Below are positions 35,383 through 44,543 of a DNA stretch of 64,000 nucleotides, in pieces (position 1 is the stretch's first letter; each line of letters begins with the position of its first letter). Source of the stretch: SVQP01 sp045594705 (GTDB lineage Bacteria > Bacillota > Clostridia > Oscillospirales > CAG-272); assembly GCA_045594705.1 (NCBI GenBank), contig JAZNZB010000090.1, positions 1 through 64,000 on the forward strand. Direction: 5' to 3'. A program made the translations under genes and the position numbers. The notes beneath the pieces were generated by a model, which was not told the origin of the DNA, did not search any database, and was given only the letters and a program-made list of their open reading frames with translations.

Positions 35383-36495
35383 TTATTTAGGAATATTTTC
35401 AAAATCCTTTGGGCTTGTCATGCCGATATCGAGTAATTCGGCGATCAGTAAAAGCATAAGCTCTCTTTCTCTTTTATCAAGATCATTAAACGTTTTGATC
35501 ATTGTGATAATATTTTTCAGGCTACGTGCGTTCAGCTCTGATAATGTCTTAACACCTGTTGATTCAAGCATTCCGAAAAGCACATCTACGAAATGTTTTC
35601 TTGCTTCAACAGGAAGCGCGTGAATTCTTTCGTTGAGAAGGATCGTATTGATTGCATCATTTCCTATCTTGGACTCTCGAACAAAACTGCCGCCCATTAC
35701 CTGCCACGACATACCGTCATGTTGGAATACACCGACTTGTTTGCTCTTGACAACACGAAGCTTTCCCCTGTTTTCAAAGAACATTCCGACGACGGAATTC
35801 TGTGGCATGTACACGTGGAATTTCGATTCAGCTGCATTATACTCGGGCAACTCGGTTATCGCTTTTGAAAGCCCGGGGCCATCGTTGCTAAAGGAGGCAA
35901 TTATACGATTTTTGTGTAACGGATCACATTTCACTGTTGCATATAGCGCAAGATGACCGCCTTTGGAATGCCCTCCTATATAGAAGTTCCCTGCTTGTGC
36001 TGATATGACAGCATTCACATATTCTACCACGCGCTTGTGCGACGGAATCTCATCCAAAAATGACAAATTAAAATCTTCTTTCCATCCAACAATGGTATCG
36101 TCAGTGCCTCGAATGCTGATATAAGACATTTTTTCTTTGAATCTGATTGTGATTGCGCTGAACTGCTTTTCTTCTTCAAAATCAATTTCATTGATGTAAG
36201 CGGAAAGCTGCAGGTCTGCAAATCGTTTACAGTTTGCCATCATTCGAAACATTTTGTAGGTTTGATGAGAAATGATCAATCCGGGACGCTGATTCTTTTT
36301 GATGTCATTCTCAAAGAAAAACTGCATAGCTGCTTGCTTAATCGTAACAGGCGGCGCTGAGGGATCGGAAGACACAATGCCGGAAAAGTCAACAAACGCT
36401 AGTTGCGAAAGAATCAGATTATCAACCTCATTGAGCTTGACTTGATCGAACGTCAAATCACCGCGCCAATTTAAATAGTCTATGATGTTAGCCAT
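35383..36495 (-). CDS. DUF2974 (Mbeg1-like) lipase-fold protein
   Basis: 370 residues. The alpha/beta-hydrolase elbow is GGHSKGGHLALYA (GxSxG with nucleophile Ser), preceded by SIRGTDDTIVGWKEDFN, as in class 3 lipase-like DUF2974 proteins. No signal peptide. The substrate may be a lipid or ester but is unknown. AAAGGAG precedes ATG 36495. It lies 28 bases downstream of a GH78 gene and is likely co-transcribed with it. Confidence 0.85.
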   Translation of the reverse strand: MANIIDYLNWRGDLTFDQVKLNEVDNLILSQLAFVDFSGIVSSDPSAPPVTIKQAAMQFFFENDIKKNQRPGLIISHQTYKMFRMMANCKRFADLQLSAYINEIDFEEEKQFSAITIRFKEKMSYISIRGTDDTIVGWKEDFNLSFLDEIPSHKRVVEYVNAVISAQAGNFYIGGHSKGGHLALYATVKCDPLHKNRIIASFSNDGPGLSKAITELPEYNAAESKFHVYMPQNSVVGMFFENRGKLRVVKSKQVGVFQHDGMSWQVMGGSFVRESKIGNDAINTILLNERIHALPVEARKHFVDVLFGMLESTGVKTLSELNARSLKNIITMIKTFNDLDKRERELMLLLIAELLDIGMTSPKDFENIPK

Positions 36496-36523
36496 GCTAT
36501 TCTCCTTTCTGAGATTCAAAGTG

Positions 36524-39115
36524 TCAAATGGTTACTGCACGGTAAGTGCCTGAGCCGACAAAGCAGGTCTCGTCCAAAGGACATGTGATATGCGTGCCGT
36601 CTGCCGCTGTGATTTCCACGCCTTCTGAAAACGACATGATACAATGCGTGTTTGCCGGCACTGTGACCTCGTAAACGTATCCGTTTTCGCTCTTATGAGC
36701 AGAGACGGTGATCTTGCCGTACATAGAATCGTATGTAATATCGACATGATCAACACCCGTTACGTGATACGGCTTGACAACAAATGTTTTAAAACCGGGC
36801 TCAGCGGGCTGCAATCCGCCGAGATAAGCATAATAAATGTAGGCAAATCCGCTGTGCATGGGGTGATTATAGGAAGGAATGCACTTGGTACGATCGGTGT
36901 CAATATGGTGCATATCGAGCTGCTCCCAAACGGAAGTTCCTCCATCGTCCATCATGGTACCGAAACTCGTATGTCTGCGATTGAACAGAATTTCCATTGC
37001 CATATCGCCCATACCCTCTTCAAAGAGCAGCGGAATGAGGTACTTGTTGCCGTAAATTCCCGTACTCATTGCGTAATCATCTGCTATGATACAATCATGT
37101 AAGGATTTGAGCAACAGATCTCTGTCATATTCGGGATGAACGCCAAGCGTCAGCGCAACGGCGTCGGACGCCCAGGTTCCATACGTATGATTATCATAAT
37201 CATAGAAATGTCGGATAAAGGACTCGCTGATACAATCCGCAAGATCAGTATAATATTTTGCATTGCCATAACCGAACTGATTGCTCAACTCAGCCATTTT
37301 GATGCAAATTTCATAGAACATCAAGGTGGAGGAGTGAGCCACGGGAATTCTTCTTGCGCTTCCCTCACCTCCGGGAGGACACCAGTCTCCAAGACCTTCG
37401 GAGATGATGTAATCCTCCGATCGTGCAAGCTCATGCTCAACCCATGCCTGCATCAGATCCCAATTTCGGGTGACAGCGGCAGAGTCGTTGTAATAATGAT
37501 ACATCCAATAAGGAATGATAATTTGGGCGCACCCCCAGAGCGGAGATGCTTCGCCGCAGCCGCGCTTGCCGGGTGAGATCATTTGCCACGTGCCATACAC
37601 GTCCTTTTCTGTGCGGATATCGCTCAGATACTTTTCGTAAGACGCTATCATGTCATAATTCATCATGCCCGTATTGCAAACAATTTGGGCATCACCAAGC
37701 CAACCGCATTTTTCGCGCGCAGGACAGTCTTCGGGCAAACCGTGATAGTTGGAACGGAAGGTGCGACAAATGATCTCATGAAGCAAATTCAGATCCTTTG
37801 AGGAGGACTTGAATGAACCGATCTGATTAAAATCAGTAGAGAGCGCACATCCAACGACAAAATCAATATCCGGTTGCCTGCCGTATTCATGGCAATAATC
37901 AACACCGGTAACTTCGATGTATCTGAAGCCGTGATAGGTAAATCTCGGACGCCAGATCTCACCGTCCTCGTCTCCGCGAGCGATATAAATATCCTGCTGT
38001 ACGCATTGAGTTGCAAATCCACCGGTTGAACGATAATCCGGCTGACCGGAAGCACTCAGGGTTTCTGCGTATCTGAAAACGTAAAGCTTTCCCTTTGAGG
38101 AACGCGGTAAATGAAACTCGGCAACACCTGCAAAGTTTTCTCCCAGGTCAATAATCCACGCACTGTCATCCTTACCGGTAGCAGGCGTTACACTCTTAGC
38201 CGGAATGCGCTTGATAATTCTGACAGGAGGCATATTACAGGGCTTAAGCTCTCCTTTGGGAGTATGATCGATGACACAGTTCAGCCACCCGGCGTCGCTG
38301 CTGTCGGCATTTGCGAAATCGGGCGTTTCAAGTCTGGCGTCATACGTTTCACCATTGTAAATATTGTTATGCGAAATCGGGCTGTTTTTACATTTCCAGG
38401 TCGTATCGGTGACCACTGCTTCTCTGGTGCCGTCTTCGTACTCGATTTCAAGACGCGCAATCAAGCAAACGGGGCCGTAACTGAAGCCGCCGTAGGTCCA
38501 TACCTGGCTTTGAGCGTAAAAGCCTTCTCCGAGCCATGCTGCAATTGCGTTTTTTTGCGTGATGAGCTTTGTTACGTCATATGAGCGGTATAAAACCTCT
38601 TTTTCATAATTCGACTGCGGAGGATCGATGTAGTCGTCTGCGATTTTCTTGCCGTTGATATAGTATTCTGCACAGCCAAGGCCACAGGCATATAGGGTTG
38701 CGCGGCGAATTCCGTCTTTCGCGTCAAACTTTTTTCTCAGGTAAGGTGCCCAGCTGACGATCGGATCAGACGAGGTGATCCATTCAGCCTGCCACATATC
38801 GGGGTAAAGCTCAGTTGCAAATGAAAGTGTGGAAACTGCGGTTTGACCATAATTGTCTTTGACACAAAGATTCCATTGGTATTCGGTAGCCGGTTGCAAG
38901 AACAGCTCTTCGAACGTGATATCGCAACAGGCATCCCCTTCGATGGTGTCGGAATCAAACACAAGCTCTTTGTCCTTGGATATCGTTACGCGATAGGTCT
39001 TTTGAACTACATTGCTTTGATCAGAATCAATTTTCCAGGAAAATCTTAAGCCATGTGTTCTGGCAATTGTTGGTGTTGCATTATTGTCGATTTTTAAATC
39101 ATAAATCTGAAGCAT
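36524..39115 (-). CDS. alpha-L-rhamnosidase, GH78 (copy 1)
   Basis: 863 residues without signal peptide, so intracellular. N-terminal beta domains, an (alpha/alpha)6 catalytic barrel with LPEDCPAREKCGWLGDAQ (acidic residues spaced as Asp, Glu, Asp of GH78), and a C-terminal beta domain from about 780. TSVWEQ holds a further conserved Glu. It cleaves terminal alpha-L-rhamnose from plant or bacterial glycans after import. GGGAGG lies 6 bases before the ATG. Differs clearly from copy 2 in length and motif. Confidence 0.92.
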   Translation of the reverse strand: MLQIYDLKIDNNATPTIARTHGLRFSWKIDSDQSNVVQKTYRVTISKDKELVFDSDTIEGDACCDITFEELFLQPATEYQWNLCVKDNYGQTAVSTLSFATELYPDMWQAEWITSSDPIVSWAPYLRKKFDAKDGIRRATLYACGLGCAEYYINGKKIADDYIDPPQSNYEKEVLYRSYDVTKLITQKNAIAAWLGEGFYAQSQVWTYGGFSYGPVCLIARLEIEYEDGTREAVVTDTTWKCKNSPISHNNIYNGETYDARLETPDFANADSSDAGWLNCVIDHTPKGELKPCNMPPVRIIKRIPAKSVTPATGKDDSAWIIDLGENFAGVAEFHLPRSSKGKLYVFRYAETLSASGQPDYRSTGGFATQCVQQDIYIARGDEDGEIWRPRFTYHGFRYIEVTGVDYCHEYGRQPDIDFVVGCALSTDFNQIGSFKSSSKDLNLLHEIICRTFRSNYHGLPEDCPAREKCGWLGDAQIVCNTGMMNYDMIASYEKYLSDIRTEKDVYGTWQMISPGKRGCGEASPLWGCAQIIIPYWMYHYYNDSAAVTRNWDLMQAWVEHELARSEDYIISEGLGDWCPPGGEGSARRIPVAHSSTLMFYEICIKMAELSNQFGYGNAKYYTDLADCISESFIRHFYDYDNHTYGTWASDAVALTLGVHPEYDRDLLLKSLHDCIIADDYAMSTGIYGNKYLIPLLFEEGMGDMAMEILFNRRHTSFGTMMDDGGTSVWEQLDMHHIDTDRTKCIPSYNHPMHSGFAYIYYAYLGGLQPAEPGFKTFVVKPYHVTGVDHVDITYDSMYGKITVSAHKSENGYVYEVTVPANTHCIMSFSEGVEITAADGTHITCPLDETCFVGSGTYRAVTI

Positions 39116-39148
39116 ATTTACCTCCCGATCGGAATATTGACTATCTAT

Positions 39149-39177
39149 ATTATAACAGACTTTTTGCCGGTAGTCAA
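39149..39177 (-). promoter_or_regulatory. promoter of GH78 copy 1
   Basis: Minus strand TTGACT (39172-39177), 17 bases, TATAAT (39149-39154). Confidence 0.8.
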
Positions 39178-39281
39178 TTTGATTACTGAATTCTTTATTT
39201 ATTATTTTTAGAATGTTTTTGAATTGGGCTTATTTCACAATTTTTGGGGAAGATTTATTTTGTTGTTTAGACTGCTCAAGG

Positions 39282-39371
39282 CCAATCTGCGCTAATTGTG
39301 CATAATGACGACTCTGCAGCGTGCGCGCCCACCACGACAAAACGAGCTTTTGCGTTTTAGCAGCAGATTGG
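39282..39371. repeat. 90-base element with long terminal inverted repeats
   Basis: CCAATCTGC plus GCTAA at the left pairs with TTAGC plus GCAGATTGG at the right: a 14-bp stem with a single bulged base. Inside, AACG and CGTT form a small hairpin near 39347-39358. The enclosed bases are more GC-rich than the flanks. It fits a structured RNA or a miniature inverted-repeat element; no coding frame fits. Confidence 0.5.
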
Positions 39372-39526
39372 TGCAACTGCTACGAAAACTGATCTCTTTC
39401 TTTCGCGGATCGCCAAATACCTTATAATATAAAGGAATATAGGTGTTCAGAAAGAGTATAGCATACTTAACATACGGGCGACGCGACGTTTACGGGCCGC
39501 TTTTGCACCTCTTTTTCGTTGTTTTT

Positions 39527-39548
39527 AACACGACAAAAGTGTCGTGTT
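39527..39548. repeat. perfect 9-bp inverted repeat
   Basis: AACACGACA, AAAG, TGTCGTGTT. No T tail on either strand, so an operator is as likely as a terminator. The gap 39116-39801 also holds the two divergent promoters; outside those and the 39282-39371 element I see only AT-rich sequence. Confidence 0.45.
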
Positions 39549-39719
39549 GATCAGATCTGAAGTCTCGGTGCATTCGTGCTATAAAAACGATCATAATTTT
39601 AAAAAATCATCGAAAATATATGCGAAAAACGGCATAATATCATAAAAATATAGAAAAATAAGAAAATAGTACTATGTTACGAATTTCATGCTTTCGAAGA
39701 GCATTTTTCATGAATTGTA

Positions 39720-39748
39720 TTGACAAAACTGTATGATTCGTATAAAAT
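39720..39748 (+). promoter_or_regulatory. promoter of the leucine-rich-repeat gene
   Basis: TTGACA (39720-39725), 17 bases, TAAAAT (39743-39748). A GTGAAA/TTTCAC dyad at 39758-39775 covers the expected start of transcription. Confidence 0.75.
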
Positions 39749-39801
39749 GAATGCACGGTGAAACGTGTATTTCACAATTCAGAAGAAAGTGAGGATTTGT
39801 C

Positions 39802-40464
39802 ATGTACGCACAAGTTGCTTCAGTAGGACTCGTATTTACAGCTCTCAATGAACACGAATGTGCCCTTTCGGGTATCGGGACATGTCATGATAACCATATC
39901 GTGATTCCGATGCAGCATATGGGTCGTAACGTTGTAGGCATTGCGGATATGGCTTTTGCTCATAATCATGATATTGTCTCTGTGATGGTGCCTTCTTCTG
40001 TAAAAGCAATCGGAGACTATGCGTTTGCTTGGTGCCACAATCTTCACGCAGTCACTATTGAAAATCATGCTGTCAATTCTATTGGAGAAAGATGCTTTAT
40101 CGGTTGCGACAAGCTGACGCAGCTTTATCTTGGCGATAGCCTGACGACGATCGGCGAGAAGGCGTTTGCATTCTGCGCTTCAATCAGAACGCTCGCGCTC
40201 CCCTACGGTACAAGAACGGTTGGTCACTCCGCTTTTGAAGGCTGCAGATCCTTGGAAACCGTGATCCTGCCCGAAACGCTCAATACGCTCCCGAACAACA
40301 TGTTCGGTGCCTGCATTTCGCTGACCTCCGTTTCCCTTTCCAGTCTGACAAGATCGATCGGCTATTACGCATTCTCCTATTGCCGCAATCTGCGTCACAT
40401 CAACGTCGGAAACGCCGTCGTAGACGAACAAGCCTTCTATGGTTGCGAGTCTTTAGCAAGCTAA
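39802..40464 (+). CDS. cytoplasmic leucine-rich-repeat protein (LRR_5/BspA type)
   Basis: 220 residues without a signal peptide. Seven repeats each carry a conserved Cys-x-x-Leu or similar: WCHNL, GCDKL, FCASI, GCRSL, ACISL, YCRNL, GCESL, with IGxxAF turns in between. BspA-like LRR proteins are usually cell-surface adhesins; here nothing directs export, so an intracellular binding role or non-classical release must be assumed. GAGGATTTGTC precedes the ATG. Transcribed alone between two GH78 genes. Confidence 0.85.
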   Translation: MYAQVASVGLVFTALNEHECALSGIGTCHDNHIVIPMQHMGRNVVGIADMAFAHNHDIVSVMVPSSVKAIGDYAFAWCHNLHAVTIENHAVNSIGERCFIGCDKLTQLYLGDSLTTIGEKAFAFCASIRTLALPYGTRTVGHSAFEGCRSLETVILPETLNTLPNNMFGACISLTSVSLSSLTRSIGYYAFSYCRNLRHINVGNAVVDEQAFYGCESLAS

Positions 40465-40481
40465 AGAAAAATCGTTCATAT

Positions 40482-40516
40482 AAAAAAGATCGGATTTTCC
40501 ATATCCGATCTTTTTT
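40482..40516 (+). terminator. terminator of the LRR gene
   Basis: AAAAAAGATCGGAT and ATCCGATCTTTTTT, 14-bp stem, 7-base loop. Confidence 0.92.
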
Positions 40517-40541
40517 GTTTGGAATAATTTGTGCAAAATGC

Positions 40542-40570
40542 TTGCAATTACACTATATATATGGTATACT
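40542..40570 (+). promoter_or_regulatory. promoter of GH78 copy 2
   Basis: TTGCAA (40542-40547), 17 bases, TATACT (40565-40570). Confidence 0.75.
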
Positions 40571-40604
40571 TTCCTTGTATAACACATCATACGGAGGTAT
40601 GCAC

Positions 40605-43130
40605 ATGAAAGATATGTTGAGCGCCGGTAAGGCCAAGTGGATCTCCTTTGGCTATCCGGGAGAAAATGAACATACAGAGATCTCCAATCCTTGGGAAAAC
40701 AAGCTGGTTATGACCGATCAGTTCAAGGCGATCGAGACAAGACACGGTCTTTCCCTGTTCCGCAAGAACTTTTCCGCTACCAAAAGTGGCAAGGTCACCA
40801 TAGACGCAACCGCGCTTGGAATTTTTGATCTGTACTGCAATGGCAAGAGAGTTGGTCGCATTGACGAGAATGGCAACGAGGTCTTTGACGAGCTCAAGCC
40901 GGGTTATTATGAGTTCAGAAAAAGAGCTCTCTACTTCAGCTACGACTTGACTCCTTATTTGGTTGACGGCGAGAACGTATTGCTTGCAGCTGTCGCACCC
41001 GGTTGGAGAAACGGCCGTATTGCCTTTAATGCCTTTGAAGGCGAAAACGAGGCGTTCTTTGCCAAAATCACCGTGAATGACGACGTCATTTACACCGACT
41101 CCGACTGGATGGCTACCTGGGGCGGCAGAGTTCGTGCTGCTGACATCTGGGATGGCGAGCTTTATAATGCAAATTATCCTTCTTATAATGAAATGAGTAC
41201 TGCCGGATACGACGTGTCCGATTGGAGCACTTCCACTGTTGTGACACAGGACATTGAAATCACGCCCTTCATCGGTCCTACCGTCATGGTGCGCCCCGAG
41301 CTGACAAGAAAGCCGATTTCCTTGACCGTTCATGAAGGAACGATTGACAACGGCACCGAGCACGGCGAGATCAACGTCGTATATGCAGCAGAAAATCAAG
41401 AAGCGATCAGCCTCAAAAACGGTCAGGTGCTGACTTACGACCTTGGGCAGAATATGGTTGGCTGGCCTGTCATTACCGTCAAGGGTAACGCCAAGACCAC
41501 CATTCAGCTGCGCGCTGCAGAGTTTCTCAACGACAGCGGCTCCGAGGCTCGCGGAAACGACGGTCCCAAGGGCTCTGTCTATACCATCAACTACAGAAGT
41601 GCCCGTGCAAAGGCTTATTACATTTTGGGAGGAGCACCCGAGGGGGAATCCTATCAGCCCACTTTCTCCTTCTTTGGCTTCCGTTATATTGAAATCACCG
41701 CTGACAGCGATGTGGAGATTCTTTCATTCCGTGCTGACGTCATCGGCTCTGCTACCCGCGAGACCGGCAAGATGGAAACCTCCAATGCTCTGGTCAATCA
41801 GCTGATCTCCAACATCATCTGGGGTCAGCGCGGCAACTACCTCTACGTTCCTACCGACTGCCCTCAGAGAGACGAACGTCTTGGCTGGACGGGCGATACG
41901 CAGATCTTCTGCAACACCGCTGCATATAACGCGGACGTTCGCTTGTTCTTCCACAAGTGGCTTCAGGACGCAAGAGATAGCCAGGCGGACTGGGGCGGCT
42001 ACCCTGACGTCATCCCTGCGGCGCGTGTCGTAGGCTGTGGCGGTGCAGCATGGGGCGATGCAGGTATCATTGTTCCCTACGTCATGTGGAAAATGTACGG
42101 TGACGTAGAACTCCTTCGCGACCACTATGACTCCATGGTAAAGCACATGAATATGCTTGAAGCACGCGACATTGAAACGCCGCACAAGCACGCTGCATAC
42201 GGCGACTGGCTGGCTTATGAGCCCTCTGATCACTGGATGGTTTCGGTTTGCTATGCTGCATTTGATGCACGCCTGATGGTTCAGATCGCTCAGGTTCTGG
42301 GCAAGCATACCGATGCCAACCGTTTCCGGAATTACTTCAATGCTCTGAAGCATCGTTTCATAACCTTCTACTGCGATGAAAACGGTGATCTCTTACCCCA
42401 GCATCGTACCCAGACCGCTTACCTGCTGGCTCTGAAATTCGATCTGCTGGCAGAAAAGAACAGGCCCACTGCAATCGCTGCACTGCGCCGGAAGATCATT
42501 GACAACGGCCACAAGCTGTCCACAGGCTTTGTCGGAACGGGCATTCTTGCTCAGACGCTTGCCGAGATCGGAGAAAACGATCTTGCTTATTCCCTGCTTT
42601 TGCAGCGTGAGAATCCTTCCTGGCTGTATTCCGTTGACCAGGGTGCTACCACCATTTGGGAGAGATGGAACTCCTACACGCTGGCAACCGGCTTTGGCAA
42701 CGTAGGCATGAACTCCTTCAACCACTATGCATACGGTGCTATCCAGGAATGGATGTACAGACACGTTGCCGGTATCGAATACGATCCCGCAGCTCCCGGC
42801 TTCGAGCGCGTGATCCTGCAGCCCAAGCCCGATACAAGAACCGCAGACGAGCTGCCCGAGGGTCAGGAGAATATCAAGTATGTCAACACCTCCTACGACT
42901 CTTACCACGGTACCATCGTCTCCAACTGGTCGACCGAGAACGGCTTTACCTACTACTGCGAGGTTCCCGTTCCCACAAGACTGTATCTGCCTATCCTGAC
43001 CAAGAACGACTGCTTCACGCTGGACGGCATCAGCCATAAGTTCTCTGAGTTCAAGCAGGCTGCATACAACGCAAGACTTAACAGAATTGTGATCGACCTC
43101 GCTCCCGGTAAATACGAATTCAAGATGTAA
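40605..43130 (+). CDS. alpha-L-rhamnosidase, GH78 (copy 2)
   Basis: 841 residues, no signal peptide. N-terminal lectin-like beta domains (about 20-320), then the catalytic barrel with VPTDCPQRDERLGWTGDTQ, the classic GH78 motif, and TTIWERWNSY with a conserved Glu. A C-terminal beta domain follows. Codon use is richer in C-ending codons than its neighbours, which may indicate high expression. ATG 40605 is set by GGAGG 7 bases upstream; the open frame to the left of it overlaps the LRR gene and is not coding. Intracellular rhamnoside hydrolysis is inferred. Confidence 0.93.
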   Translation: MKDMLSAGKAKWISFGYPGENEHTEISNPWENKLVMTDQFKAIETRHGLSLFRKNFSATKSGKVTIDATALGIFDLYCNGKRVGRIDENGNEVFDELKPGYYEFRKRALYFSYDLTPYLVDGENVLLAAVAPGWRNGRIAFNAFEGENEAFFAKITVNDDVIYTDSDWMATWGGRVRAADIWDGELYNANYPSYNEMSTAGYDVSDWSTSTVVTQDIEITPFIGPTVMVRPELTRKPISLTVHEGTIDNGTEHGEINVVYAAENQEAISLKNGQVLTYDLGQNMVGWPVITVKGNAKTTIQLRAAEFLNDSGSEARGNDGPKGSVYTINYRSARAKAYYILGGAPEGESYQPTFSFFGFRYIEITADSDVEILSFRADVIGSATRETGKMETSNALVNQLISNIIWGQRGNYLYVPTDCPQRDERLGWTGDTQIFCNTAAYNADVRLFFHKWLQDARDSQADWGGYPDVIPAARVVGCGGAAWGDAGIIVPYVMWKMYGDVELLRDHYDSMVKHMNMLEARDIETPHKHAAYGDWLAYEPSDHWMVSVCYAAFDARLMVQIAQVLGKHTDANRFRNYFNALKHRFITFYCDENGDLLPQHRTQTAYLLALKFDLLAEKNRPTAIAALRRKIIDNGHKLSTGFVGTGILAQTLAEIGENDLAYSLLLQRENPSWLYSVDQGATTIWERWNSYTLATGFGNVGMNSFNHYAYGAIQEWMYRHVAGIEYDPAAPGFERVILQPKPDTRTADELPEGQENIKYVNTSYDSYHGTIVSNWSTENGFTYYCEVPVPTRLYLPILTKNDCFTLDGISHKFSEFKQAAYNARLNRIVIDLAPGKYEFKM

Positions 43131-43135
43131 TAATT

Positions 43136-43175
43136 CAAAACAGCCCACCTCTCTAAATTAAGGTGGGCTGTTTTG
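43136..43175. terminator. bidirectional terminator
   Basis: 15-bp perfect arms CAAAACAGCCCACCT and AGGTGGGCTGTTTTG with a 10-base loop, between GH78 copy 2 and the XRE gene. Confidence 0.93.
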
Positions 43176-43176
43176 A

Positions 43177-44331
43177 TTATTCTTTTTCAAAAGCCTCTGC
43201 TTGTTTCACGATATTCTTGAAACGATCTAATTCACGGATAGGATCAAATGACTCCCATTCAAGGCTGGCAGTAATTCTATTATGTTTGGGATATGTGGCA
43301 TTGTATGAGTAAGAGAATTCCATACCATAAAAACATGGTAGTTCACTTCTTGTAATTACATTAAACGCTTTTTCATTTATGCGCTCTTGATTTATCCATT
43401 TTTCAAGCCATTCCATGGCCTCATCATATCGTTCGAGATGTATACACATCGCTGCACACCAATCATAGCACGGATGATTGATATAGTAAGGCACTTCATT
43501 CTCGCTTTGCCCAAATATAAGCTCATAAATATTGGGGAAAAGACGATAACAAGCATATGCATCCTCATATCTCTGCTGCTTTTGATAAAGATGTCCGAGA
43601 AGCGAAAGATCTTGGGACAGATTCATAAGTGCTGCATTGATATTCAAACTATATTGCTTCATAGCCTCATCTACTTTTCCCATATCGCTATATACAACAG
43701 CAAGATACCTGCAGCGGTTATCTGTTAATTTCATTGCATGCTCTTCTGCCTTGCTATAGTCCTTCATAATTCTGTATATACTTACGAGCCATCGATTTGC
43801 GCTATTCAGATACTCGCTGTCTGTACAATGATTCAACACAATATGTGCTTGTCGTATTGCTTCGTCTGCCCAGGCTTTCATCTCAGATTCACGATCAACG
43901 ATCTCGTCTGCAAACTGCTCCTCTGTGTAATCCCAAAGTAGATAAGTGATGAAAGACAGTGAACAACAAATAAGTTTGTAGTTGTTTGGATAAATGGCTA
44001 ACTCGCTCTGAAGTTCCTCACAGCATGATTTACGATGCATAAATCGGCTGATGCCCTCTTCAGGTTTATTGCTGATGCGGATCTCGACATCTCGAATAAA
44101 GCTTTCAACTTGCTCATCGCCTTCTACGCAAGCATTCCCGAACAGTATATCGGTCGTCACTCCGAGCACGTGCGCGATCGGAACAACTTGCGAAATGTCC
44201 GGCATCCCGACATCATTTTCCCATTTGGAAACCGCCTGCGATGTAACTCCCAGCAATTCCGAAAGCTCTTCTTGCGTTAAGTTTTTTTCTTTACGTAATC
44301 TTCGAATAATTTGTCCCATTGTTTCTTTCAT
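43177..44331 (-). CDS. XRE-family regulator with TPR-like C-terminal domain
   Basis: 384 residues. The N-terminal helix-turn-helix LTQEELSELLGVTSQAVSKWE lies at about residues 18-38; the rest is helical, with repeats such as YLAVVYSDMGKVDEAMKQY and HLYQKQQRYEDAYACY that look like tetratricopeptide repeats. This architecture is seen in peptide- or stress-responsive regulators. GGAGG stands 7 bases before ATG 44331, and TTCAAT-N17-GATAAT at 44368-44396 is a possible promoter. Targets are unknown; GH78 copy 2 lies convergent to it. Confidence 0.88.
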   Translation of the reverse strand: MKETMGQIIRRLRKEKNLTQEELSELLGVTSQAVSKWENDVGMPDISQVVPIAHVLGVTTDILFGNACVEGDEQVESFIRDVEIRISNKPEEGISRFMHRKSCCEELQSELAIYPNNYKLICCSLSFITYLLWDYTEEQFADEIVDRESEMKAWADEAIRQAHIVLNHCTDSEYLNSANRWLVSIYRIMKDYSKAEEHAMKLTDNRCRYLAVVYSDMGKVDEAMKQYSLNINAALMNLSQDLSLLGHLYQKQQRYEDAYACYRLFPNIYELIFGQSENEVPYYINHPCYDWCAAMCIHLERYDEAMEWLEKWINQERINEKAFNVITRSELPCFYGMEFSYSYNATYPKHNRITASLEWESFDPIRELDRFKNIVKQAEAFEKE

Positions 44332-44462
44332 AATCAAGCCTCCATCTTTGATATTGGGTCTGTACTCATTATCTCACATAGTTCATAATAATTGAAGCGA
44401 GACAAAAATGAGTTATACCCAACTATGCGTTGGATTTTCCGACATGTCTTTTATAGTACACA

Positions 44463-44499
44463 AAAAACCTTGGCAAATCTATACTCTGCCAAGGTTTTT
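44463..44499. terminator. terminator after smpB
   Basis: AAAAACCTTGGCA and TGCCAAGGTTTTT, 13-bp stem with 11-base loop; ends the long minus-strand run. Confidence 0.85.
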
Positions 44500-44543
44500 G
44501 ATTGTTCTGAATTGTTTGATCGCAGATCAGACATGTATATATA

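Noticed and set aside
40380..40604. N-terminal extension of GH78 copy 2
   Set aside because: It would read through the LRR gene end, its terminator and the GH78 promoter; the real start has GGAGG at the right distance.
44340..44540. tmRNA gene near smpB
   Set aside because: No tRNA-Ala-like ends or tag-coding frame visible; only a terminator is present.
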